A stretch of DNA of 64,000 nucleotides. It comes from Streptomyces sp. NBC_01803 (GTDB lineage Bacteria; Actinomycetota; Actinomycetes; Streptomycetales; Streptomycetaceae). Positions 42,601-55,400 of this stretch are shown here, in pieces (positions within the stretch are counted from its first letter, which is position 1; the number at the start of each line of letters is the position of its first letter). Below the pieces are notes generated by a model that was not told where the DNA came from, searched no databases, and worked only from the letters and a program-made list of their open reading frames with translations. The translations under genes and the position numbers were made by a program. The stretch covers positions 992,001 to 1,056,000 of the forward strand of contig NZ_CP109073.1 of assembly GCF_035917415.1 (NCBI RefSeq), in the 5' to 3' direction.

Positions 42601-45600
42601 TGACGATGGCGCGCAGGATCTCGCCCATGCGGTCCGGTCCGGCTTCGGAGGGGAGGAACGCCTGGTAGGTGACGGCTGGTTGGGCGGCGAGGTCGGCGAT
42701 CTGCTCGACGTCGCGGAGGTCGGTCCTGCCGAGTTCGAGGAACCGGCCGCCCTGGGTGAGGAGCCGCGCGGATGCGTCGATGAAGTCCCCGGTCAGGGAG
42801 TTCAGCACCACGTCCACGCCCCGGCCGCCGCTCGCGACCCGGATGCGGTCCTCGAAGTCCAGCGAGCGCGAGGAGGCCAACCGGTCCTCGGGCACGCCGA
42901 GTCCGGCCAGGGCGGGCCACTTCCACGGGCTGGCCGTTCCGAACACCTCGGCGCCCAGGTGGTGCGCGAGCTGGACGGCGGCCATGCCGACGCCGCCGGT
43001 GGCGGCGTGCACGAGCACTCGTTCTCCGGGGCGGACTTCCGCCAGGTCGACCAGCGCGTAGTAGGCGGTGAGGAACGCGACGGGAACGGCCGCCGCTTGC
43101 GCGTACGACCAGCCTTCGGGCATCCGTGTCACAAGTCGCTGGTCCACGATCGCGGCCGGGCCGAACGCCTCGGTGACCATGCCGAACACGCGGTCACCCG
43201 GGCGGAGTTCCGTCACGCCGGGGCCGGTCTCCAGGACGGTTCCGGCGGCTTCGTAGCCGAGGGGCGCGGGCTCGGGGAACATTCCGAGGGCGATCAGCGC
43301 GTCGCGGAAGTTGACGCCCGCGGCGCGGATCGCGAGGCGTACCTGGCCTTCGCCGAGGGTGCTTCCGGCCGGGTCGGCAGGGTTGTCGGCCAGCGCGAGG
43401 GCGTCGAGTGTGGCGGAGTCCGTGGTTGTCAGGCGCCAGCCGCGGGCGCCCGCTTCGGGCACGAGCGCGTCGCCCGGCCGGGGCCGGACCAGCCGGGGCA
43501 CAAACGCGGCTCCTCGCCGCAGGGCGAACTGCGGTTCGCCGCCCGCCAGAACGCCGGGCAGCGCGGCCCACGACTCCTCGTCGCCGTCCCAGTCGGCGAG
43601 GACGAGTCGGCCCGGCTGCTCGGACTGCGCCGAGCGCACGAGGCCCCAGATCGCGGCCTGCGCGAGGTCGGGTTCGCCGCCTTCGCCGCTCACCGTCATG
43701 GCGTCGCGGGTGAGGACGACCAGCCGCGAGTCGGTGAACCGCTCGTCCGCGAGCCAGTCCTTGACAAGATCGAGCGCGTGGTGAGCGGTCACGTGCGCGG
43801 TTTCGCCGGGGATGGCGGCAAGGACGGTACGGGGGACGGGTGTTCCGGTGTCGATGGCCCGGGCGAGGGCGGCCAGGTCGGCGTGGTGCGCCGCCGGAGT
43901 AGCGGCCCCGTCGGTCCCGTCGGTCCCGGCAGTCCGGGCGGTGCCGGCGGTCCCGGCGGGTGCGAGGCGGGCGATCGTGTCCGCCGGGTCGGGGCGGCCG
44001 GGGGGCGTGGGCTGCCAGTCGAGCCGGAAAAGAGAGTCGTGCGGGGAATGGCCGGAGCGGGCGGCGAGCGTCTCCCGCATGCGGTCGGCGGTGAAGCGGC
44101 GCAGGGCGACGGTGCCGATCGAGGCGACGGGCCGGCCGTCGTCGTCGGCCACGAGCGCGGAGACGGCGTCCGTGCCGACGGGAGCGATCTTGATACGCAC
44201 GGCCCGCGCGCCGGTGGCGTGCAGGGTCACTCGCTGCCAGGAGAAGGGCAGGAGACAGTCGCCGGTCTCGGCGCCGGAGAGGAGGCCGAGCCACGAGCAG
44301 TGCATCACCCCGTCGAGAAGGGCCGGATGCAGACCGTAGGCGGCGCCGTCCGCGTCGCCGGGCAGCGCGGCCTCGGCGTACATGGTGTCGCCGTCGCTCC
44401 ACACGGCGCGCAGGCCGCGGAAGGTAGGGCCGTAGTCGAAGCCGAGTGCTTCGAGCCGGTCGTAGAGGACGCCGTGGAGGTCGTCGGCGTGGAGTCGGGT
44501 AGCGCCGGGGGGTGGCCATGACGTCAGGTCGAACGGCTCCCCCGGCTCTGTGGTGTGCCTGGTGTTCCGCGGAGCGAGCCGGCCGGTGGCGTGGCAGGTC
44601 CAGTCGTCCGCCGGGTCGTCGTCGGCGCGGGAGGAGATGTCGATGTCGCGGCGGCCGTGTTCGTCGGCGGCGCCGAGGGTGATGCGCAGCGCGACGCCCC
44701 CTCCGTCGGGGAGGACGAGCGGGGCTTCGAGGGCGAGTTCTTCGAGCTGCTCACTGCCGGTCTCCTGGCCCGCCCGCAGGGCGAGTTCGACAAAGGCCGT
44801 GCCGGGCAGGAGGACCGCGCTGAAGACGCCGTGCTCGGCGAGCCAGGCGTGCGCGGCCGGGGAGAGACGGCCGGTGATGAGGTGACCGCCGTCGGGCAAG
44901 CCGACCCCACCGGTGAGCAGCGGGTGGGGGACGGGGCTGAGGCCGATCTCCGTCGCGTTCGCGGAAGCGGGCAACGGCAGCCAGTAGTGCTCGCGTTGGA
45001 AGGCGTAGGTGGGCAGTTCGAGTCGGCGGGCACCGCGTCCGGCGAAGAAGCTGTGCCAGTCGACGGGGACCCCGTGGGCGTGGCATTCGGCCAGGGCGGC
45101 GGTGAGGGCGAGCGGTTCGGGGCGGTCGGCGCGCAGGGCCGGGAGGGCGGTCGCGGTGCCGTCGAGCAGTTCCGTGGCCAGTGCGGCGAGGGTGCCGCCG
45201 GGGCCGATCTCCAGGCAGGTGGTCACCTCCTGGCTCGCCAACTCGGTCACGGCGTCGGCGAAGCGGACCGGCTCGCGGATCTGCCGCACCCAGTAGTCGG
45301 GAGCGGTCAGCTCCTCATCCGCCACCAGGCGACCCGTCAGGGTCGAGACGACGGGCAGCGTGGGCGCGTGGAACGCCACCGACTCCAGCTCCGCACGGAA
45401 CGCGGCCAGCATCGGCTCCATCAACGGAGAGTGAAAAGCATGCGACACCGCCAGCCGCCTGCCCCTCAGCCCGGCCGTCACCTCGCCCACAGCCGACGCA
45501 TCCCCCGACACCACCACCGAGGCAGGACCATTGACCGCGGCGATACTCACCCGATCCCCGAAACCCGCCAGCAACGGCACCACATCACTCTCCGACGCCG

Positions 45601-48600
45601 CAACCGCCACCATCACCCCACCCGCGGGCAACTCACCCATCAACCGCCCACGCGCCACCACCAGACGAACCGCATCCCCCAGCGAGAACACCCCCGCCAC
45701 ACAAGCCGCCGCGAACTCCCCCACCGAATGCCCCGCCACCACATCAGGCCGCACACCCCACGACCCCAGCAACCGGAACAACGCCACCTCAACCGCGAAC
45801 AACCCCACCTGCACAAACCCCGTACCGCCAAGCCCCTCCCCCTCCCCCCCGAACACCACATCCCGCAACGACCGATCCAAAAAGGTGTCCGCACACGCGC
45901 ACACCTCATCAAAAGCATCCGCGAACACCGGAAACACCCCATACAACTCCCGGCCCATCCCCACCCACTGACTCCCCTGCCCCGAAAACAGGAACGCCGT
46001 ACGGCCACCGGGAACGGCGGTTCCGCGCACCAGGCCGGGGGCGTTCTCGCCTCGGGCGAGGATCTGGAGTCCGCTGATCAACTCGGCGCGTTCCGTACCC
46101 AGGACGGCCGCGCGCGTTTCGAGGGTGGCGCGGGTGGTGGCGAGGGACAGTCCGATGTCGGCGGGTCGGGCGTCGAGGTGCTGGTCGAGGTGGGTGAGGA
46201 GCCGCTGTGCCTGGGCGCGCAGGGCGGTGGTGTCCTTGGCCGAGAGTGGCCAGATCACCGGGAGTCGCTCGGCCGCCGGACCGTCGTGGGCGTCGTGGAT
46301 CTCCTCGGCGGGGGTGGTGTCGTCGGGGGCCTGTTCGACGATGATGTGGGCGTTGGTGCCGCTGACGCCGAACGACGACACGCCAGCTCGGCGCGGGTGG
46401 CCGTTCTCCGCCCAGGCGACGGGCTCGGTCAGCAACCGGACCGTCCCCGCCGACCAGTCCACGTGCGGCGAGGGTTCATCGACGTGCAGGGTGCGCGGCA
46501 GCAGCCCGCCGCGCATCGCCATCACCATCTTGATCACTCCGCCGACCCCGGCGGCGGCCTGCGTGTGCCCGATGTTCGACTTCAACGAGCCCAGCCACAG
46601 GGGCCGTTCGGCGGGACGCTCCTGGCCGTAGGTGGCGATCAGGGCCTCGGCCTCGATCGGGTCACCCAGCGACGTGCCCGTGCCGTGCGCCTCCACCGCG
46701 TCGATATCCGCCGGCGTCAGGCCCGCGCTCGCCAACGCCTTCCGGATGACGCGCTGTTGCGACGGGCCGTTGGGCGCGGTGAGGCCGTTGGACGCGCCGT
46801 CCTGGTTGATCGCGGAGCCGGGAATGAGGGCGAGCACGTGGTGGCCGTTGCGGCGGGCGTCGGAGAGGCGTTCCAGCATCAGCATGCCGACGCCCTCGCC
46901 CCAGCCGGTGCCGTCGGCGCCGGCGGCGAACGCCTTGCAACGGCCGTCCGGCGCGAGGCCGCGCTGCCGGCTGAATCCGACGAAGGCGCGGGGGCTGGAC
47001 ATGACGGTGACACCGCCGGTAAGGGCCAGGGAGCATTCGCCCTGCCGCAGGGCCTGGGCCGCGAGGTGGAGGGCGACGAGCGACGACGAGCAGGCGGTGT
47101 CGACGGTCACGGCCGGGCCTTCGAGGCCGAACGTGTAGGCGAGGCGGCCGGACACCACGCTGGCGGCGCGGCCGGTGAGGAGGTAGCCCTCGACCGCGTC
47201 GGGCACCTGATGGAGCAGCCCGGAGGCGTAATCCTGGGCGTAGTCCTGGCCGTTGGAGCCGATGAAGACGCCGGTGCCGCTGCCGCGCAGCGTCGCCGGG
47301 TCGATGCCGGACCGCTCGAACAGCTCCCAGGCGACTTCGAGGAGCAGCCGCTGCTGGGGGTCCATGGCGAGTGCTTCGCGCGGGGAGATCCCGAAGAACG
47401 CGGCGTCGAACTCGCCCGCGTCGGGCAGGAAGCAGCCTTCGCGGACGTAGCTGGTGCCGGGGTGTTCGGGGTCGGGGTCGTAGAAGGCGTCCAGGTCCCA
47501 GCCGCGCCCGGTGGGGAAGGTGCCGATGGCTTCGCGACCGTCGGTGAGCAGCCGCCACAGGTCTTCGGGTGAGCGGACGTCGCCGGGAAAGCGGCAGCTC
47601 ATGCCGACGATGGCGATCGGCTCGTCGTCGCGCGGCGGTTGGCCTCCCGTCGCCGACGTGCCCGTCACGGCCGCCATGGCCGGGTCGGCCGGGTCGGCGG
47701 GCCGCTGTTCGTGGCCGGCGATGCGCGTGTGCAGATAGCCGGCGAGGCCGGTGGGGGTCGGGTGGTCGAAGACGACGGTCGTCGGGAGCCGGGTACCGGT
47801 GGCGGCGGACAGGCGGTTGCGGAGCTCGACGGCGGTGAGCGAGTCGAACCCGGCCTCGCGGAACGCCTTTCCGGGCTGGACGGCTTCCAGTCCGGGGTGG
47901 CCGAGGACGGCGGCGGCCTCGGCGCGGACGAGATCCACGACAGCGCGGGCGCGTTCGGCGGCGGGCAGCGCTGCCAGCCGCTGGGCAAACGGGGATTCGC
48001 CGCCCGCCTCGGGGACGGCGGTGGTGTCCTGGCCGTTGATGTGCTGTCGCGCTTCGGGGAGTTGGCCGAGGAGGGCGGGGGCGAGCGTGGGGGCGTACCG
48101 CTTCCAGTCGATGTCGGCGACGGTGACGGCGGTGTCGTCCTGGTCGATGGCGCGGCGCAGTGCCTGGACGGCCCGCTCGGCGGCCATGGGCAGCAGGCCG
48201 CGCCGCCGGGCGCGTTCCTCGACGGCGTCGGTGACCAGGCCGCCGGTGCCCCACGATCCCCAGGCGATCGAGGTGGCGCGCAGGCCCCGGGCGCGGCGGT
48301 ACTGGGCCAGGGCGTCGAGATAGGCGTTGCCGGCCGCGTAGCCGCCCTGGCCGCCGTTGCCGACGACGCCGGAGAGGGAGGAGAAGAGGACGAACAGGTC
48401 CAGGTCGTCGCGGTCGGCGGTGAGTTCGTGCAGGTTGCGGGCGGCTTCGACCTTGGGTCGGAGCACGTTGTCGAGCCGGTCGGGGGTGAGCGCGTCGAGG
48501 ACGCCGTCGTCGAGCGTTCCGGCGGAGTGGATCACGCCCGTGAGGGGGTGCTCGGTGGGCAGGTCGGCCAGCAGGTCGCGCAGCGCGTCACGGTCGGCTG

Positions 48601-51600
48601 CGTCGCAGGCGGTGATGGTCACCCGGGTGCCGTGGGCCTCCAGTTCGGCCCGCAGCTCTTCCGCGCCGGGCGCGGCGGGGCCGCTGCGGCTGGTGAGGAG
48701 CAGGTGGTCGGCTCCCTCCGCCGCCAGTCGGCGGGCGACGTGAGCGCCGATGGAGCCGGTGCCGCCCGTGATGAGGATGGTGCCGGTCGGCCGCCAGTCG
48801 GGGCGTCGTGGCGTGCTCGCGGGGGCGCGGACGAGGCGGCGGACGAAGACGCCCGTCGGGCGTACGGCCGTCTCCCGCTCGTCTCCGGAGTGGGCGAGGA
48901 TTCCGGCGAGTCGGGTCAGGGCGCGGGAGTCCAGGTCGTCCGGCTCCGGCAGGTCGATGAGGCCGCCCCAGCGTTGCGGCTGCTCCAGGGCGATGACGCG
49001 CCCCAGGCCCCAGAGTTGGGCCTGTGCTGGGTCGCGGACGGGGTCGGCCGGTCCGGTGGAGACGGCGCCGGAGGTGAGGCACCACAGGGGTGCGGCGATG
49101 TCGGCGTCGCCGAGCGCCTGGGCGAGGATCACGGTGCCGTCGAGGGCCGTCGACACCGGGCGGCCGGGAAGGAGTTCGCCGTCGAGGGCGAGCAGGGACA
49201 CGACGCCCGCGCTGTCGGCGCTTGCCGACTCGCGCAGCCGCTCGGCCAGTGCGGCGCGGTCGTCGGCCGGGGAGACGGTGACGGTCGTGACGCTGGTGCC
49301 GTGGCCGGTCAGGGCGCGGCGGACGGCGTCGACCGTGGCGTGGTCGGTGTGCCGTTCGGGAACGGCGATGACCCAGGTGCCGGTTGGCGCGGGGTGGTTG
49401 CCGGAGCTCAGGGGCTGCCAGGTGACGCGGTAGCGCCAACTGTCGGCGGCGGAACGCTCGGTGGTCTCGCGGTGCCAGCGGGAGAGGCCGGTGACGAGGT
49501 CACCGAGCGAGGCGTCGGCGTCGGGGTCGAGGGCGAGGGCGGTGGCCAGCTCGGGCAGGTCCTGGCGGGCGACGGCGTCCCAGAATTCGGCTTCTTCGGC
49601 CGAGGTCGTGGCCGTGGCGCCGGCGGTGGCGGCGGGGCTTTCGGGGGCGAGCCAGTAGTGGCGGCGTTGGAAGGGGTAGCTGGGCAGGTCGACGGGCTGG
49701 GCCGGCCAGCCGGTCATCAGCGCGGGCCAGTCGACATCGGCCCCGGCCGTGTGGGCCTCACCGAGGGAGAGCAGGAACCGTTTCGCGCCACCCTCCCCGC
49801 GCCGCAGCGTCGCCACCGCCCTCGCGCTCTCCGCCCCGGCGGCCTCGAACGTCTCCTGGAGGCCGACCGTCAGCACCGGATGCGGACTGACCTCCACGAA
49901 CACCGAGTGACCCTCGTCCAGCAGACGGCGCGCCACCTCCTCGAACCGCACGGTCCGCCGCAAGTTCTGGTACCAGTAGGCGGCGTCCAACGGAGCGTCG
50001 ACGGGTTCGCCGGTGACCGTGGAGTAGAACGCGACCTCGGGTGTCGCGGGCGTGATCCCGGCCAGGACATCGGCCAGTTCGGCTTCGATTTCTTCGACGT
50101 GGGGGCTGTGGGAGGCGTAATCCACAGGAACCCGCCGCACCCGCAGACCATCCCCCTCACACACCGCGAGGAAATCCTCCAGCGCGTCCGCGTCACCCGA
50201 CACCACCACCGACGCCGGACCATTCACCGCCGCCACACCCAACCGCCCACCCCAACCCGCCACACGCACCCGCACATCCGCCTCAGACGCGGCCACCGAC
50301 GCCATCCCCCCACGCCCCGCCACCCGCGCCAGCAGACGACTGCGCAACGCCACCACCCGCGCCCCGTCCTCCAACGACAACGCACCCGCCACACAAGCCG
50401 CCGCGATCTCACCCTGCGAATGCCCCACCACCGCCGCCGGCACCACACCCGCGGCACGCCACACCTCGGCCAGCGACACCATCACCGCCCACAACACCGG
50501 CTGCACCACCTCAGCCGCCTCCAGCACCGGCGCACCCGCAACCCCCCGCAGCACACCCTCCAGCGACCACCCCACATACGGAGCCAACGCCGCCTCACAC
50601 GCCGCCATCCACTCCCGGAACAACGCCGACGAATCCAGCAACCCCACCGCCATCCCCGCCCACTGCGAACCCTGACCGGGAAAGACAAAGACGACGGCCT
50701 GTTCGGGGTCGGCGGCTCCCCGCACGAGGTGCGACGCGGTGCGGCCCTCGGCCAACGCGCGCAGAGCGTCCGCGAGTTCGTCGCGGTCGGTGCCAACGAC
50801 CACGGCCCGGTGCTCGAACATCGCCCGCGACGTCACCAACCCCCGCGCCACCCCGACCGGATCACCCTCCAGCACCCCCGCCACCCGACCCGCCAGCTCC
50901 CCCAACGCCTCCACCGAACGAGCCGACACCACCAACGGCACAACCACCGGATCCAGCAACCGCGGAACGCCCCCCACCACCGGCCCCACCACATCCGCAT
51001 CCGGCGCCTGCTCGATCACCGCATGGGCGTTGGTCCCACTGATCCCGAACGACGACACCCCCGCCCGACGCGGACGCCCACCCTCCGACAGCCAAGGCAC
51101 CGACTCCGTCAGCAACCGCACCCCACCCACCGACCAATCGACGTGCGGCGACGGCTCGTTGACGTGCAGCGTGCGCGGCAGAACGCCATGGCGCATCGCC
51201 ATGACCATCTTGATGACCCCACCCACTCCGGCGGCGGCCTGGGCGTGCCCGATGTTCGACTTCAACGACCCCAGCCACAACGGCCGTTCGGGGGACCGCT
51301 CCCGCCCGTACGTGGCGAGCAGCGCCTGCGCCTCGATCGGATCACCCAGCCGGGTACCCGTGCCGTGCGCCTCCACCACGTCCACATCCGACGCCGACAA
51401 CCCGGCATTCGCCAACGCCGACCGGATAACGCGCTCCTGCGCCGGTCCGCTGGGCGCGGTGAGCCCGTTCGACGCGCCATCCTGGTTGATCGCCGTCCCA
51501 CGCACCACCGCCAGCACCCGATGCCCATTACGCCGGGCATCGGACAGCCGCTCCAGCAGCAACATCCCCACGCCCTCCGCGACGCCGAAGCCGTCCGCCG

Positions 51601-52417
51601 CCGCCGAAAACGCCTTGCACCTGCCATCCGGCGCGAGCCCGCGCTGCCGGCTCATCTCCATGAACAGGCCCATCGACGACATGACGGTCGCGCCCCCGGT
51701 CAGGGCCATCTCGCATTCGCCCGTGCGGAGCGCCTGAACGGCCAGGTGGAGGGCGACCAGTGACGACGAGCAGGCGGTGCCGACCGTCACCGCGGGGCCT
51801 TCGAGGCCAAGGGTGTAGGCGATGCGGCCGGACGCGACACTGGTGTTGTTGCCGGTGACCAGGTAGCCCTCCAGCTCCTGTCCCGGCTCCTGCATGAGGG
51901 GGCCGTATTCCTGCGAGAGGATGCCGATGAAGGTGCCGGTGCCGCTGCCGCGCACGGCCCCCGGGTCGATGCCCGCCCGCTCGAACACCTCCCACGCCGT
52001 CTCCAGCAACAACCGCTGCTGCGGATCCATCGCCAACGCCTCACGCGGCGAAATCCCGAAAAACTCCGCGTCGAAACCGGCCGCCTCCCCCAACAACCCC
52101 GCCTCACGCTGGTAATACCGACCCGAAGCCGCCGGATCAGCGTCATACAGCCCCGCCACATCCCAACCACGATCGGCCGGCAACGGACCCACCACGTCAA
52201 CGCCGTCCGCGACGATGCGCCACAGCCGTTCGGGACTGTCGGCCTGGCCGGGAAAACGGCAGCTCATGCCGACGATGGCGATCGGCTCGGAGTCCCTGGC
52301 CTCGGCGTCGCGCAGCCGCCGCCTGGTCTGCTTGAGATCGGCGGTGACGCGCTTGAGGTAGTCCAGGAGCTTCCGCTCGCCCGGCTGGTTGCCCTGCTGG
52401 TTCTCGTCGTCTCGCAT
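30644..52417 (-). CDS. Type I PKS gene 2: modules 2, 3, 4 and 5
   Basis: A very large protein of 7,257 residues. Module 2: KS (from 42, Cys216), AT (Ser667, YASH, methylmalonyl), dimerisation element, B1-type KR (LDD, Tyr1360), ACP (Ser1526). Module 3: KS (from 1600, Cys1776), AT (Ser2231, HAFH, malonyl), DH (His2529, Asp2702; HxxxSxxxxP), ER ([13 protein letters not shown] near 3136), KR (Tyr3475), ACP (Ser3646), which should reduce fully to CH2-CH2. Module 4: KS (Cys3887), AT (Ser4335, malonyl), DH (His4635), KR (Tyr5229), ACP (Ser5401). Module 5: KS (Cys5636), AT (Ser6093, malonyl), DH (His6393), KR (Tyr6963), ACP (Ser7131). Modules 4 and 5 should each make a double bond. Docking coils sit at both ends ([28 protein letters not shown]). 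I start at the ATG at 52417, where the docking coil begins; the frame stays open upstream but overlaps gene 1 and is not PKS-like there. Confidence 0.97.
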   Translation of the reverse strand: MRDDENQQGNQPGERKLLDYLKRVTADLKQTRRRLRDAEARDSEPIAIVGMSCRFPGQADSPERLWRIVADGVDVVGPLPADRGWDVAGLYDADPAASGRYYQREAGLLGEAAGFDAEFFGISPREALAMDPQQRLLLETAWEVFERAGIDPGAVRGSGTGTFIGILSQEYGPLMQEPGQELEGYLVTGNNTSVASGRIAYTLGLEGPAVTVGTACSSSLVALHLAVQALRTGECEMALTGGATVMSSMGLFMEMSRQRGLAPDGRCKAFSAAADGFGVAEGVGMLLLERLSDARRNGHRVLAVVRGTAINQDGASNGLTAPSGPAQERVIRSALANAGLSASDVDVVEAHGTGTRLGDPIEAQALLATYGRERSPERPLWLGSLKSNIGHAQAAAGVGGVIKMVMAMRHGVLPRTLHVNEPSPHVDWSVGGVRLLTESVPWLSEGGRPRRAGVSSFGISGTNAHAVIEQAPDADVVGPVVGGVPRLLDPVVVPLVVSARSVEALGELAGRVAGVLEGDPVGVARGLVTSRAMFEHRAVVVGTDRDELADALRALAEGRTASHLVRGAADPEQAVVFVFPGQGSQWAGMAVGLLDSSALFREWMAACEAALAPYVGWSLEGVLRGVAGAPVLEAAEVVQPVLWAVMVSLAEVWRAAGVVPAAVVGHSQGEIAAACVAGALSLEDGARVVALRSRLLARVAGRGGMASVAASEADVRVRVAGWGGRLGVAAVNGPASVVVSGDADALEDFLAVCEGDGLRVRRVPVDYASHSPHVEEIEAELADVLAGITPATPEVAFYSTVTGEPVDAPLDAAYWYQNLRRTVRFEEVARRLLDEGHSVFVEVSPHPVLTVGLQETFEAAGAESARAVATLRRGEGGAKRFLLSLGEAHTAGADVDWPALMTGWPAQPVDLPSYPFQRRHYWLAPESPAATAGATATTSAEEAEFWDAVARQDLPELATALALDPDADASLGDLVTGLSRWHRETTERSAADSWRYRVTWQPLSSGNHPAPTGTWVIAVPERHTDHATVDAVRRALTGHGTSVTTVTVSPADDRAALAERLRESASADSAGVVSLLALDGELLPGRPVSTALDGTVILAQALGDADIAAPLWCLTSGAVSTGPADPVRDPAQAQLWGLGRVIALEQPQRWGGLIDLPEPDDLDSRALTRLAGILAHSGDERETAVRPTGVFVRRLVRAPASTPRRPDWRPTGTILITGGTGSIGAHVARRLAAEGADHLLLTSRSGPAAPGAEELRAELEAHGTRVTITACDAADRDALRDLLADLPTEHPLTGVIHSAGTLDDGVLDALTPDRLDNVLRPKVEAARNLHELTADRDDLDLFVLFSSLSGVVGNGGQGGYAAGNAYLDALAQYRRARGLRATSIAWGSWGTGGLVTDAVEERARRRGLLPMAAERAVQALRRAIDQDDTAVTVADIDWKRYAPTLAPALLGQLPEARQHINGQDTTAVPEAGGESPFAQRLAALPAAERARAVVDLVRAEAAAVLGHPGLEAVQPGKAFREAGFDSLTAVELRNRLSAATGTRLPTTVVFDHPTPTGLAGYLHTRIAGHEQRPADPADPAMAAVTGTSATGGQPPRDDEPIAIVGMSCRFPGDVRSPEDLWRLLTDGREAIGTFPTGRGWDLDAFYDPDPEHPGTSYVREGCFLPDAGEFDAAFFGISPREALAMDPQQRLLLEVAWELFERSGIDPATLRGSGTGVFIGSNGQDYAQDYASGLLHQVPDAVEGYLLTGRAASVVSGRLAYTFGLEGPAVTVDTACSSSLVALHLAAQALRQGECSLALTGGVTVMSSPRAFVGFSRQRGLAPDGRCKAFAAGADGTGWGEGVGMLMLERLSDARRNGHHVLALIPGSAINQDGASNGLTAPNGPSQQRVIRKALASAGLTPADIDAVEAHGTGTSLGDPIEAEALIATYGQERPAERPLWLGSLKSNIGHTQAAAGVGGVIKMVMAMRGGLLPRTLHVDEPSPHVDWSAGTVRLLTEPVAWAENGHPRRAGVSSFGVSGTNAHIIVEQAPDDTTPAEEIHDAHDGPAAERLPVIWPLSAKDTTALRAQAQRLLTHLDQHLDARPADIGLSLATTRATLETRAAVLGTERAELISGLQILARGENAPGLVRGTAVPGGRTAFLFSGQGSQWVGMGRELYGVFPVFADAFDEVCACADTFLDRSLRDVVFGGEGEGLGGTGFVQVGLFAVEVALFRLLGSWGVRPDVVAGHSVGEFAAACVAGVFSLGDAVRLVVARGRLMGELPAGGVMVAVAASESDVVPLLAGFGDRVSIAAVNGPASVVVSGDASAVGEVTAGLRGRRLAVSHAFHSPLMEPMLAAFRAELESVAFHAPTLPVVSTLTGRLVADEELTAPDYWVRQIREPVRFADAVTELASQEVTTCLEIGPGGTLAALATELLDGTATALPALRADRPEPLALTAALAECHAHGVPVDWHSFFAGRGARRLELPTYAFQREHYWLPLPASANATEIGLSPVPHPLLTGGVGLPDGGHLITGRLSPAAHAWLAEHGVFSAVLLPGTAFVELALRAGQETGSEQLEELALEAPLVLPDGGGVALRITLGAADEHGRRDIDISSRADDDPADDWTCHATGRLAPRNTRHTTEPGEPFDLTSWPPPGATRLHADDLHGVLYDRLEALGFDYGPTFRGLRAVWSDGDTMYAEAALPGDADGAAYGLHPALLDGVMHCSWLGLLSGAETGDCLLPFSWQRVTLHATGARAVRIKIAPVGTDAVSALVADDDGRPVASIGTVALRRFTADRMRETLAARSGHSPHDSLFRLDWQPTPPGRPDPADTIARLAPAGTAGTARTAGTDGTDGAATPAAHHADLAALARAIDTGTPVPRTVLAAIPGETAHVTAHHALDLVKDWLADERFTDSRLVVLTRDAMTVSGEGGEPDLAQAAIWGLVRSAQSEQPGRLVLADWDGDEESWAALPGVLAGGEPQFALRRGAAFVPRLVRPRPGDALVPEAGARGWRLTTTDSATLDALALADNPADPAGSTLGEGQVRLAIRAAGVNFRDALIALGMFPEPAPLGYEAAGTVLETGPGVTELRPGDRVFGMVTEAFGPAAIVDQRLVTRMPEGWSYAQAAAVPVAFLTAYYALVDLAEVRPGERVLVHAATGGVGMAAVQLAHHLGAEVFGTASPWKWPALAGLGVPEDRLASSRSLDFEDRIRVASGGRGVDVVLNSLTGDFIDASARLLTQGGRFLELGRTDLRDVEQIADLAAQPAVTYQAFLPSEAGPDRMGEILRAIVTLFEAGELQPLPLTCWDVRHAQEAFRHLSQARHVGKLVLTMPPPTPSPFAADPDGTVLITGGTGVLGALVARHLVTEHGARRLLLVSRRGPDAEGADALRAELTALGADITIAACDTADRDALVHLLADIPAGHPLKAVVHLAGVVEDSPVTSMTADQVRRVLHPKADAAWHLHELTRHLDLNAFILFSSMSGTLGGPGQANYAAANTYLDALARHRRAQGLPAVSMAWGLWAQDSGMTSKLAAADRARARRLGLIAMASEEALALFDAACGAPDDVLFTSRLDLPGLTGETSVPPLLRALVTTTARRAVPDAVHGTPALPSATLAQSLAPLTEPEQTRLLLDLVRGQVATVLGHATDAHIASDRAFKELGFDSLTAIELRNLINAATGIRLPATLVFDHPTPQALAGHLRAELLGANGNVSSHNTEAGRPPAAITAAPAGDEPIAIVGMSCRYPGGVTTPEDLWRLVAGGGDAVSGFPTDRGWNVDDLYHPDPDHHGTTYTREGGFLHDAGDFDADFFGISPREALAMDPQQRLLLEASWEAFERAGIDPTSVRGSRTGVFAGVMYHDYGSRLPVVPEGFEGYLGNGSAGSIASGRVAYTFGLEGPAVTVDTACSSSLVALHLAAQALRQGECTMALAGGVTVMSTPNTFIEFSRQRGLAADGRCKAFSAAADGTGWSEGVGMLLVERLSDAVREGHPVLAVVRGSAVNQDGASNGLTAPNGPSQQRVIRQALANAGLSAADVDAVEAHGTGTSLGDPIEAQALIATYGQERAGDRPVWLGSLKSNIGHTQAAAGVGGVMKMVMAMRHGLLPRTLHVDEPSPHVDWSAGAVSLLTEDVAWPENGHPRRAGISSFGVSGTNAHVVIEEPPAAPPPAERRVEAPPVVAWTLSAKNPAGLRDQAERLLSHVSDHPEPGLADIALSLALSRAHVEHRAAVVGSDVDGLLSGLRALVRGESAPGLVRGTAVPGGRTAFLFSGQGSQWVGMGRELYGVFPVFADAFDEVCACADALLGRSLRDVVFGGEGEGLGGTGFVQVGLFAVEVALFRLLGSWGVRPDVVAGHSVGEFAAACVAGVFSLGDAVRLVVARGRLMGELPAGGVMVAVAASESDVVPLLAGFGDRVSIAAVNGPASVVVSGDASAVGEVTAGLRGRRLAVSHAFHSPLMEPMLAAFRAELESVAFHAPTLPVVSTLTGRLVADEELTAPDYWVRQIREPVRFADAVEALVGQGVSAFVEIGPGGTLAALARELVDESAVVVPVLRKDRAEDVALAGAVAELHVRGVGVDWAGVFADSGARYVDLPTYAFQRRHFWLEAPRLRGDLAGAGLEVAGHPLLGAAVILPDGEGAILTGRLSLADQPWLADHVVHGTVLAPGTALIEVALRAGQEVGSGQIDELTLHAPLVLPEEGALQLQVAVGNSEASGRRPVQISTRPEGAGADEQWTRHASGTVMSGTPSPNSAFPSWPPVGAEPVEIDGQYDGLAELGLVYGPVFRGLRVVWRVGEEVFAEVGLPEGTDVAGFGVHPALLDAALHGLGLLGGDGGARVPFSCAGVRVFASGASVLRVRLARVGVDAVSLVAVDGRGLPVVVVESLVLRPVSAEQVSAAGGGMDSALFRVAWQAVPVVGAVPVAEAVPVAEAVPVVGAVPVVEAVPVVEAVPVVGAVPVGVGVSADVPVGAPGVSSGGSGGSGGVVVVSWPGFEGAEAGVLWAVDVVRGWLGGEGSGAGRLVFVTRGAVSVGGEGPDVVQAGVWGLVRSAQSEHPGRFVLLDLDRDTELGSVLPAVLVSGESQVAVRGGGLWVPRLVRGPVVGGGGSSFGGGPVLVSGASGALGGLVARHLVVAHGVGELLLVGRRGVGEELVGELVGLGARVESVACDVGDREALAGVLAGRSLSGVVHAAGVVEDGVVTGLSAEQVGRVLRAKVAGAWNLHELTAGMGLSAFVVFSSAAGIFGSPGQGAYAAGNAFVDALAQYRYASGLPATSLAWGPWEEASALTAGLSDVDRRRAVRAGIGALNTHSGLALFDSASRSGLPLVVPIRLEARALEAQARAGTLPPLLRELVRTPPPRQSVDGAVQSAGQSSLAQRLAGLTDDAQHELLLDLVRTSVATVLGHESAESVDVRRQFTDLGFDSLTSVELRNLLNTASGLRLPATLVFDHPTPIALADHLVGALGGTAARTADKGAALVPVSSSVDDPIAIVGMGCRYPGDVWSPEDLWRLVAGGSDAIGGFPTDRGWNVDALYHPDPDHGGTSYTREGGFLYNAGQFDPAFFGISPREALSTDPQQRMLLEVSWEAMERAGIDPTSVRGSRTGVFVGVMYHDYGTRASLAPDAFEGQLGIGSAGSVASGRVAYTFGLEGPAVTVDTACSSSLVALHLAAQALRQGECTMALVGGVAVMATPNVFIEFSRQRGLAADGRCKSFSAAADGTGWSEGVGMLLVERLSDARRMGHPVLAVVRGSAVNQDGASNGLTAPNGPSQQRVIRQALANAGLSAADVDAVEAHGTGTSLGDPIEAQALIATYGQERAEGRPLWLGSIKSNIGHTQAAAGVAGVIKMVMAMRNGVLPSSLYADEPSPHIDWSAGAVRLLSEAVAWPENGHPRRAGVSSFGVSGTNAHVVLEQVPAEPVESAGVPAGVRPSSDESTAPVVLWPLSAKDEAALRAQARCLRDHVAEQGELRPVDVGYSLATARAALEFRAVAGGRDRDELLEALSAIADGRQAAGIARGLAVPGRKSAFLFSGQGSQWVGMGRELYGVFPVFADAFDEVCACADAFLGRSLRGVVFGGAGEGLGGTGFVQVGLFAVEVALFRLLGSWGVRPDVVAGHSVGEFAAACVAGVFSLGDAVRLVVARGRLMGELPAGGVMVAVAASESDVVPLLAGFGDRVSIAAVNGPASVVVSGDASAVGEVTAGLRGRRLAVSHAFHSPLMEPMLAAFRAELESVAFHAPTLPVVSTLTGRLVADEELTAPDYWVRQIREPVRFADAVEALVGQGVSAFVEIGPGGTLAALAKEILDGDATVVPFLRPGRPEDVSVASAIAELHACGVRVDWAGVFADSGARYVDLPTYAFQRQRYWLESRTMSDDLTGAGLRSADHPLVRATVAAADDGSVLLSGRLSLAEQPWLADHVVMGAVLVPGTALVDLTLRAAQEVGCDRIEELTFESPLLVPEQAALQLQVLVDSSHTVHVYSRPDSAEPSDPWTRHATGVVSEAQGEAPSALEPWPPVGAEPVEIDGQYDGLAELGLVYGPVFRGLRVVWRVGEEVFAEVGLPEGTDVAGFGVHPALLDAALHGLGLLGGDGGARVPFSCAGVRVFASGASVLRVRLARVGVDAVSLVAVDGRGLPVVVVESLVLRPVSAEQVSAAGGGMDSALFRVAWQALPVAEAVPVVEAVPVVEAVPVVGAVPVGVGVSAGVPGPGGVSSGGSGGSGGVVVVSWPGFEGAEAGVLWAVDVVRGWLGGEGSGAGRLVFVTRGAVSVGGEGPDVVQAGVWGLVRSAQSEHPGRFVLLDLDRDTELGSVLPAVLVSGESQVAVRGGGLWVPRLVRGPVVGGGGSSFGGGPVLVSGASGALGGLVARHLVVAHGVGELLLVGRRGVGEELVGELVGLGARVESVACDVGDREALAGVLAGRSLSGVVHAAGVVEDGVVTGLSAEQVGRVLRAKVAGAWNLHELTAGMGLSAFVVFSSAAGIFGSPGQGAYAAGNAFVDALAQYRYASGLPATSLAWGPWASSEGMAGGEVLERMARNGVTALSDTEGLALFDTATGTGITDPLAVPIRLDLPALRARAATSPLPALLKALVRVPVRRQIAAGTATVPDLSQRLAGLPDTEQHKLLLDIVREQVSAVLGIPSSYSVRPGQALRDMGFDSLTAIELRNRLAMGTGLRLPSTLIFDYPTPGDLVEHLRTELAPSRSQVSAVLGELDRLESALLNTAPDDDGRTAITSRLRSLMTRWVDTEPSSAEDDENPTARDAVELETASDDEVFEFIGKEFGIS
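31441..32894 (-). repeat. Homogenised DH/KR tract, copy in module 5 (1,454 bp)
   Basis: Same tract with four 18-bp hexapeptide units (32408-32479). The match to module 4 continues to about 32957, and the match to module 6 starts at about 31109. Confidence 0.9.
33672..34409 (-). repeat. Homogenised AT tract, copy in module 5
   Basis: Same AT tract, about 738 bp. Both flanks diverge: the linker on one side and the post-AT segment around 33480-33600 on the other are private to module 5. Confidence 0.9.
35055..35569 (-). repeat. Homogenised KS tract, copy in module 5
   Basis: Same 515-bp KS tract at the same spacing, with a longer divergent centre (about 35270-35440) whose codons end more often in C. 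Confidence 0.8.
36643..38153 (-). repeat. Homogenised DH/KR tract, copy in module 4 (1,511 bp)
   Basis: Same tract with seven 18-bp hexapeptide units (37613-37738), the longest array of the four. Length differences between the four tracts are fully explained by unit number plus one 3-bp difference (VPVGAPG versus VPGPGG). Confidence 0.9.
38946..39688 (-). repeat. Homogenised AT tract, copy in module 4
   Basis: Same 743-bp AT tract. The match extends into the KS-AT linker to about 39840 (shared with module 7) and through the post-AT linker to about 38680 (shared with modules 6 and 7). Confidence 0.9.
40302..40816 (-). repeat. Homogenised KS tract, copy in module 4
   Basis: Same 515-bp KS tract at the same spacing, closest to the module 7 copy. 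Confidence 0.85.
45258..46000 (-). repeat. Homogenised AT tract, copy in module 3
   Basis: Same 743-bp malonyl AT tract, placed inside an otherwise distinct fully reducing module. The flanking sequence is unrelated to the other copies and has more codons ending in C. Confidence 0.9.
49691..51640 (-). repeat. Long KS-AT repeat of module 2, shared with module 1
   Basis: About 1.95 kb covering the second half of KS, the linker and the methylmalonyl AT. It matches 55261-57205 at a constant offset of 5,570 bp (5,567 after one 3-bp change). Within it, bases 49992-50080 and 50693-50750 diverge without changing length. A further matching patch lies at about 51965-52200. Confidence 0.88.
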
Positions 52418-52443
52418 GTCGTGTGTACCCACCCTCGGAACGC

Positions 52444-55400
52444 TCACTGGGCTTCGAGTTCCTGATCCACCAGGTCGAAGATGTCGTCGATGGTCGCCGT
52501 GTCGAGCCGCTGATCGGCGTCGTCCTCCGTGTCCCCGTCGAGCCTGGCCAGGACGGTGCGCAGGCGGGCACGGACGCGGTGGAGCACGGCGGTGTCGTCG
52601 GCTCCGATGCCGTCGAGGACGGATTCCAGCCGGTCGATCTCGTTGAATACGGCGGTTGGTACGGTCGGCGCCGGGGACCGGTCCTGGTCCGGTTCCGGTG
52701 GCGCGAGTTGGGTGCGCAGCCGCTCGGCCACCGCGACCGGGGTCGGGCAGTCGAACATGAGCGTCGCGGGCAGCCGCAGCCCGGTCGCCGTGCCGAGGCG
52801 GTTGCGCAGCTCGACCGACATCAGCGAGTCGAAGCCTGCGGCCTTGAACTCCCCGTCTCGCGGGACTCGTTGAGGGCCGGTGAAGCCCAGGACCGCGGCG
52901 GCGTGGGTGCGGACGAGGTCGAGCAGGACCCGTTCCTGCTTGGGCTGGGCGAGTCCGGCCAGCCACTGCCGGAGGGCGACCGCGTCGCCGGGTCCGCCGC
53001 GCGCGGCACGCGCGGCACGCGGCGCGGACGACGTGCGGACGACATCGCGGAGGATCGGCGGAACGGCCGCTCCGGCGGCGGCAGTCGTGAAACGGGCCGC
53101 GACGGTCACGGCCTCGGCGGAGGTCCAGGCCGCGTCGAACAGCGCCAGTCCTTCCGCCGCGTCGAAGGGTGCCATGCCGGACTGCGCGAGGCGGGCCACG
53201 TCGGCGGCGTGCAGTTGGGTGGCCATGCCGAGGCCGTTCCACAGGCCCCAGGCGATCGACGTGACGGGCAGGCCGTCCGCGCGCCAGCGCTGTGCCGCCG
53301 CGTCCAGGTAGGCATTGGCGGCGGAGTAGTTGCCCTGGCCGCCGTTGGTGAAGGTCGCGGCGGACGAGGAGAAGAGGATGAAGGCGGCGAGGTCGAGGTG
53401 TCGGGTGAGCTCGTAGAGGTGGAGCGTGGCGTCGACCTTGGGGGTCAGCACGTGCGACAGCCGCGCGGGGGTGAGTGCCTCGATGACGCCGTCGTCGCGC
53501 AGTCCGGCGGTGTGGACGACGGCCGCCGGGGGGTGTGCGGCGAGGAGCCGGGCCAGGGCGTCGCGGTCGGCGGTGTCACAGGCGGCGATGGTGATGTCGG
53601 CGCCGTGGGCGGCGAGTTCGGCGCGCAGCTCGATGGCGCCTTGGGCGTCCGGGCCACGCCGGCTGACCAGCAGCAGGCGCCGCGCGCCGTGCTCGGTCAC
53701 CAAGTGCCGTGCCACGAGGGCACCAAGACCGCCCGTGCCGCCGGTGATCAGGATGGTGCCCTCGACGGGCACGCTCCGCTCCGGGCCGGCCGGGCCCTCC
53801 GCCGCCGGGACGCGCTCCAGGCGCGGGACTAACGCGGTGTCCCGCCGGAGCGCCATCTGCGGTTCGTCACCCGCCAGATGGCCCGGCAGCGCGGCCCACG
53901 CGGTGTCGCCGCCGTCCCAGTCCACCAGCACGAACCGCCCCGGGTGCTCCGACTGCGCCGACCGCACCAGCCCCCATACGGCGGCCTGGGCGAGGTCGGT
54001 CGGCCGCTCGCCGGGCGCGGCGGCGACCGCGCCACGGGTGGCGAGCACCAGCCGGGAGGCGGCGAGCCGTTCGTCGGCGAGCCAGGCCCGCAGCAGTGCC
54101 AGGGCGTGCGCGGTCGCGGCGTGCGCGTGCGGCGCGTCGTTCCCACCCGGGGGCAGGGGAATGACGACCACCTCGGGCGGTGCGGCGCCGGAGTCGAGGG
54201 CGGTGGTCAACGCGGCCAGGTCGTCGTACCGTTCGACGCGCTCACCGGAGGCCGGGCCGGACACGGGAACGGCGGTCCAGGCGACGCGGTGCGCGACGGC
54301 GGTCTGCCCCATCCCGATATCGGCCGGCAACGGCCGCAGGCCCAGGGACTCCACGCGGACGACCGGCCGTCCGGCCGTGTCGGTGGCGTCCAGGGAGACC
54401 GCGTCGTCCGCGCGACGGGAAAGCCTTATACGGAGTGTGGCCGGACCGCCCGCATCGGTCGTCCCGGACACCAGGAACCGGGCGCCGGTCCACGAGAACA
54501 GCATGCGTCCCCGGCCGGTGTCCGGCAGCAGGCCGCCGATGGCGATGCCGTGCAACGCGGCGTCCAGCAACGCGGGATGGACGCCGAACCCGGCCGCGTC
54601 CGTGCCCTCGTCCAGCGCCACCTCGGCGAACACCTCGCCGTCGCCCTGCCACAGCCCACGCAGGCACTGGAACGCGGGGCCGTAGTCGATGCCCAGGGCG
54701 ATGTGGTGGGCGTAGCAGTCGTTCACAGGAACGGGCCGCGCGCCGGGCGGCGGCCACGCTCCGGGCTCCGGGTCCGCCTCGTCCGGTGCGGTGTCGGCCG
54801 CCGCCGGAGTCAGCGTTCCGGACGCGTGGTTGGTCCACGGCTCGGCCGTGGTGGCGCCGTCAGGGCGGGAGTCGATCCGCACCGGCCGCCGTCCGGACGT
54901 GTCGGCCGCGCCGACGCTCACCTGAACGTGATGGGCGGCGCCCTCGGTGAGCACCAGCGGCGCCGACAGGGCGAGTTCCTCGACCCGGTCGCACCCCAGG
55001 TCCTCGGCGGCGCGCAGGGCGAGGTCGAGGTAGGCGGTGCCGGGAACGACGACCGTGCCCTTCACCCGGTGGTCGGCCAGCCAGGGGTGGTCGGTCAGCG
55101 AGAGACGTCCGGTCCACACCGTGCCGGCGCCGTCCGGCAGCGGGATGGCCGCTGCCAACAGCGGGTGGCCGGTGCGCCGGAGGCCGATCCCGGCGGGATC
55201 GTGAGCCGGGGTCGCGGCCAGCCAGTAGTGGCGGCGTTGGAAGGGGTAGGTGGGCAGGTCGACGGGCTGGGCCGGCCAGCCGGTCATCAGCGCGGGCCAG
55301 TCGACGTCGGCCCCGGCCGTGTGGGCCTCACCGAGGGAGAGCAGGAACCGTTTCGCACCGCCCTCCCCGCGCCGCAGCGTCGCCACCGCCCTCGCGCTCT

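Noticed and set aside
52418..53242. Upstream extension of PKS gene 2 to 53242
   Set aside because: The frame is open but overlaps the KR and ACP of gene 1 and is Arg-rich with no PKS motif. The docking coil starts at the ATG at 52417.
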